This document shows, one piece after another, positions 4,177 to 6,262 of a DNA stretch of 6,262 nt. Numbering within the stretch: position 1 is the stretch's first letter; each line of letters starts with the position of its first letter. This DNA is from Aquirhabdus sp. (GTDB taxonomy: Bacteria; Pseudomonadota; Gammaproteobacteria; Pseudomonadales; Moraxellaceae): assembly GCA_030151145.1 (NCBI GenBank), contig JASLEL010000153.1, positions 1 to 6,262 of the forward strand, written 5' to 3'. The notes below the pieces were generated by a model, which worked only from the letters and a program-made list of their open reading frames with translations, was not told where the DNA came from and made no database searches. The translations under genes were made by a program, and so were the position numbers.

Positions 4177-6262
4177 GTGCTGTTGCTCCTTCAGATTCTT
4201 CGTCGATACCTAACGCAGCCGCGATCAGCGAGGTTTGTTGTTTTGCATGTAAATAAGCCGATCCACACGCCGGGGCTGCCGAGGCAGGACGTGAGGCACA
4301 GCGTACAGGCGTTCCTGCCTTGACATCATAAATGACCGGGTACAGGAGCGGTGCGACGAACGACCACGCGCCCTGATTCTGAGGCTCTTCCTGACACCAG
4401 ACCAGTTGCTTGAGATTAGGATACGACGCCAGAATATGCGCGAGACGTGTCGCCGGGAACGGATACAGTTGCTCGATCCGGATAATCGCGGTGTCGGTCA
4501 TATTCTTGGCCTGACGCTCTTCGAACAGATCGTAGTAGACCTTGCCGCCACACAGGATCACGCGCGTGACTTCAGCTTTGTCCAGTGCGGTCGTTTCATC
4601 AATGATGGTCTCAAACTTGCCGTTGGCGAGTTCAGACAGATCAGAGATAGCCAGCTTGTGACGCAGCAGACTCTTCGGTGACATGATCACCAGCGGCTTG
4701 CGAATCGGACGAATCACCTGACGGCGCAAGGTATGGAAAATCTGTGCAGGCGTGGTCGGTGTACAGACCTGCATGTTGTCTTCGGCGCAGAGCTGCAGGA
4801 AGCGCTCCAGACGGGCCGATGAGTGCTCAGGACCCTGTCCTTCATAGCCATGCGGCAACAGCAGGGTCAGACCACAGACCCGCTCCCATTTGGTCTCGCC
4901 ACTGGAGATGAACTGATCTATCACGACCTGTGCACCATTTACGAAGTCACCGAACTGGGCTTCCCAGATGATCAGGGCATTGGGGATGGTCGTCGCATAG
5001 CCGTACTCAAACGCAAGGACCGCCTCTTCGGACAACAGCGAGTCATACAGTGCAAAACGCGGCTGGTTCGGCTTGATATGGCGCAGTGGTACGTACATCT
5101 CGCCATTGGCCTGATTGTACAGCTCAACATGACGATGCGAGAAAGTCCCACGACCCACGTCCTGACCAGTCAGACGGACCAGATAGCCTTCGTTCAGCAA
5201 CGAGGCATAAGCCAGAGTCTCGGCCGCACCCCAGTTCAGCGGCAACTCGCCATGCTGCATCTTGAGGCGGTCATCCACCACTTTCTGGACTTGTTTCTGC
5301 AGAACAAAACCATCGGGCAGGAGGCTCATCTGGGTACCGAGATCCTTGAGGACATCAAGATCTACGCCAGTCTGTACATCATCCACCAAGGTATGACCGA
5401 GGTATGGTTTCCAGTCCACATACAGGGTTGGATTCGGCTGACCGACCAGCGCATTGGCCACGTGTTCGCCTTTCTCCAACGCTTCACGATAGTCCTCGAT
5501 CATCTGATCGGCTTCGCTGCGCGACAGGATACCTTCGGCAATCAGACGGTCAGCATACAGTGTACGCGTCGTCGGCAGTTTATTGATCACTTGATACATC
5601 AGCGGCTGAGTTGCAGATGGTTCGTCGGCTTCGTTATGACCACGGCGGCGATAGCAGAACAGGTCGATCACAACATCGCGATGGAACTCCATGCGATAGT
5701 CTACTGCCAACTGGGTAATGAACAGCACCGCTTCAGGATCATCGCCATTCACATGGAAAATCGGACACTGCACCATTTTGGCAACGTCTGTACAGTATTC
5801 TGTGGAGCGAGCGTCTTCGGGACGGCTGGTGGTGAAGCCCACTTGGTTATTGACCACGATATGGACCGAACCGCCCGTCTTGTAGCCGCGCGTCTGCGAC
5901 ATCTGGAAGGTTTCCATCACCACACCTTGCCCAGCAAACGCAGCATCACCGTGCGCAATGATCGGCAGCACGGCATCACCACCCACATCACTGCGGCGTA
6001 CCTGACGAGCACGGACCGAACCCTCAACCACAGGACTAACGATTTCCAGATGTGATGGATTGAATGCCAGCGCCAGATGCACTTCGCCGCCTGGCGTCAT
6101 GACGTTACTGGAGTACCCTTGATGGTATTTGACGTCGCCAGAGCCTTTCTTGTTAAAGGTCTTGCCTTCAAACTCGCCAAACAGATCCGCCGGGTTTTTA
6201 CCCAGAATATTGACCAGCATATTCAGACGGCCACGGTGTGGCATACCGATCACGACTTCACG
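4166..6262 (-). CDS. sucA: 2-oxoglutarate dehydrogenase E1 component, 5' end cut by window edge
   Basis: SucA is the thiamine diphosphate-dependent E1 that decarboxylates 2-oxoglutarate and succinylates the lipoyl arm of SucB. The frame is open from the right edge through 698 codons to TGA at 4166-4168; the family is about 930-945 residues, so roughly the first 240 lie outside. The GTG at 6251-6253 is an internal valine, not a start: the frame reads REVVIGMPHRGRLN from the edge. Fragment motifs (residue 1 encoded at 6260-6262): GMPHRGRLN (6-14), LAFNPSHLEI (65-74), TPP/Mg-binding GDAAFAGQG (105-113) and NNQVGFTT (138-145), YRRRGHNEADEPSATQP (204-220), transketolase-like DVGRGTFSHRH (368-378), WEAQFGDFANG-type WEAQFGDFVNG (433-443) and HGYEGQGPEHSSARLER (471-487). 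The C-terminus runs about ten polar residues (EESEGATAHGH) past the usual end, overlapping sucB by 11 bases. No frameshift is visible. Confidence 0.98.
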   Translation of the reverse strand, partial: REVVIGMPHRGRLNMLVNILGKNPADLFGEFEGKTFNKKGSGDVKYHQGYSSNVMTPGGEVHLALAFNPSHLEIVSPVVEGSVRARQVRRSDVGGDAVLPIIAHGDAAFAGQGVVMETFQMSQTRGYKTGGSVHIVVNNQVGFTTSRPEDARSTEYCTDVAKMVQCPIFHVNGDDPEAVLFITQLAVDYRMEFHRDVVIDLFCYRRRGHNEADEPSATQPLMYQVINKLPTTRTLYADRLIAEGILSRSEADQMIEDYREALEKGEHVANALVGQPNPTLYVDWKPYLGHTLVDDVQTGVDLDVLKDLGTQMSLLPDGFVLQKQVQKVVDDRLKMQHGELPLNWGAAETLAYASLLNEGYLVRLTGQDVGRGTFSHRHVELYNQANGEMYVPLRHIKPNQPRFALYDSLLSEEAVLAFEYGYATTIPNALIIWEAQFGDFVNGAQVVIDQFISSGETKWERVCGLTLLLPHGYEGQGPEHSSARLERFLQLCAEDNMQVCTPTTPAQIFHTLRRQVIRPIRKPLVIMSPKSLLRHKLAISDLSELANGKFETIIDETTALDKAEVTRVILCGGKVYYDLFEERQAKNMTDTAIIRIEQLYPFPATRLAHILASYPNLKQLVWCQEEPQNQGAWSFVAPLLYPVIYDVKAGTPVRCASRPASAAPACGSAYLHAKQQTSLIAAALGIDEESEGATAHGH
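4186..4191 (-). promoter_or_regulatory. Ribosome binding site of sucB inside sucA
   Basis: Minus-strand AAGGAG, a full Shine-Dalgarno match, lies 9 bases before the sucB ATG (4174-4176) and within the last codons of sucA. Together with the 11-base overlap (4166-4176) it indicates translational coupling of E1 and E2. Confidence 0.8.

Noticed and set aside
4823..6055. 410-codon open frame on the plus strand opposite sucA
   Set aside because: It is exactly in register with the sucA codons. In that register an antisense stop needs a sense UUA, CUA or UCA codon, which this gene rarely uses, so a long empty frame is expected. The product has no family resemblance.
6251..6253. GTG as a start codon of sucA
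   Set aside because: The frame is open to the window edge and the conserved sequence continues upstream (REVVIGMPHRGRLN), so this is an internal valine of a truncated gene.
1..6262. Mobile elements, CRISPR array, tRNA or rRNA genes, defence or biosynthetic system
   Set aside because: No transposase, spaced direct repeats, cloverleaf or rRNA-like sequence was seen; the window is a continuous conserved TCA cycle cluster.

Overview
This window is a stretch of a bacterial tricarboxylic acid cycle cluster, and every recognisable gene lies on the minus strand. In transcription order (right to left) it holds the last ~3/4 of sucA (E1 of 2-oxoglutarate dehydrogenase, running off the right edge), complete sucB (E2 succinyltransferase), complete lpd (E3 dihydrolipoyl dehydrogenase) and the first ~73% of sucC (succinyl-CoA synthetase beta subunit, running off the left edge). 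The order sucA-sucB-lpd-sucC, with the E3 gene between sucB and sucC, is the Pseudomonas/Acinetobacter-type arrangement. It differs from the enterobacterial one, where lpd sits with aceEF. The proteins, especially the Lpd N-terminus and its GGTCLNVGCIPSKALL motif, look most like Moraxellaceae (Acinetobacter relatives). The DNA appears by eye to be above 50% G+C, which is high for Acinetobacter itself. A gammaproteobacterium near Moraxellaceae is my best guess; the genus cannot be fixed from this window.

Layout: 1-851 sucC (partial); 852-1154 a non-coding spacer with a clear lpd terminator at its lpd end and possible sucC promoter or operator elements; 1155-2594 lpd; 2595-2907 a second non-coding spacer packed with inverted repeats; 2908-4176 sucB; 4166-6262 sucA (partial), overlapping sucB by 11 bases.

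Function: SucA decarboxylates 2-oxoglutarate with thiamine diphosphate, SucB passes the succinyl group from its lipoyl arm to CoA, and Lpd reoxidises the lipoyl arm with NAD+. SucC, with SucD expected just past the left edge, then converts succinyl-CoA to succinate with nucleoside triphosphate formation. All four reading frames are intact and the catalytic motifs are present.

I see no sign of a new defence, mobile or biosynthetic system. What merits a second look is the non-coding architecture: two ~300-base gaps inside an otherwise compact metabolic cluster. One has a terminator that separates sucC from the OGDH genes; the other has up to five hairpins between E2 and E3. Long open frames on the plus strand are in codon register with the real genes and are antisense shadows.
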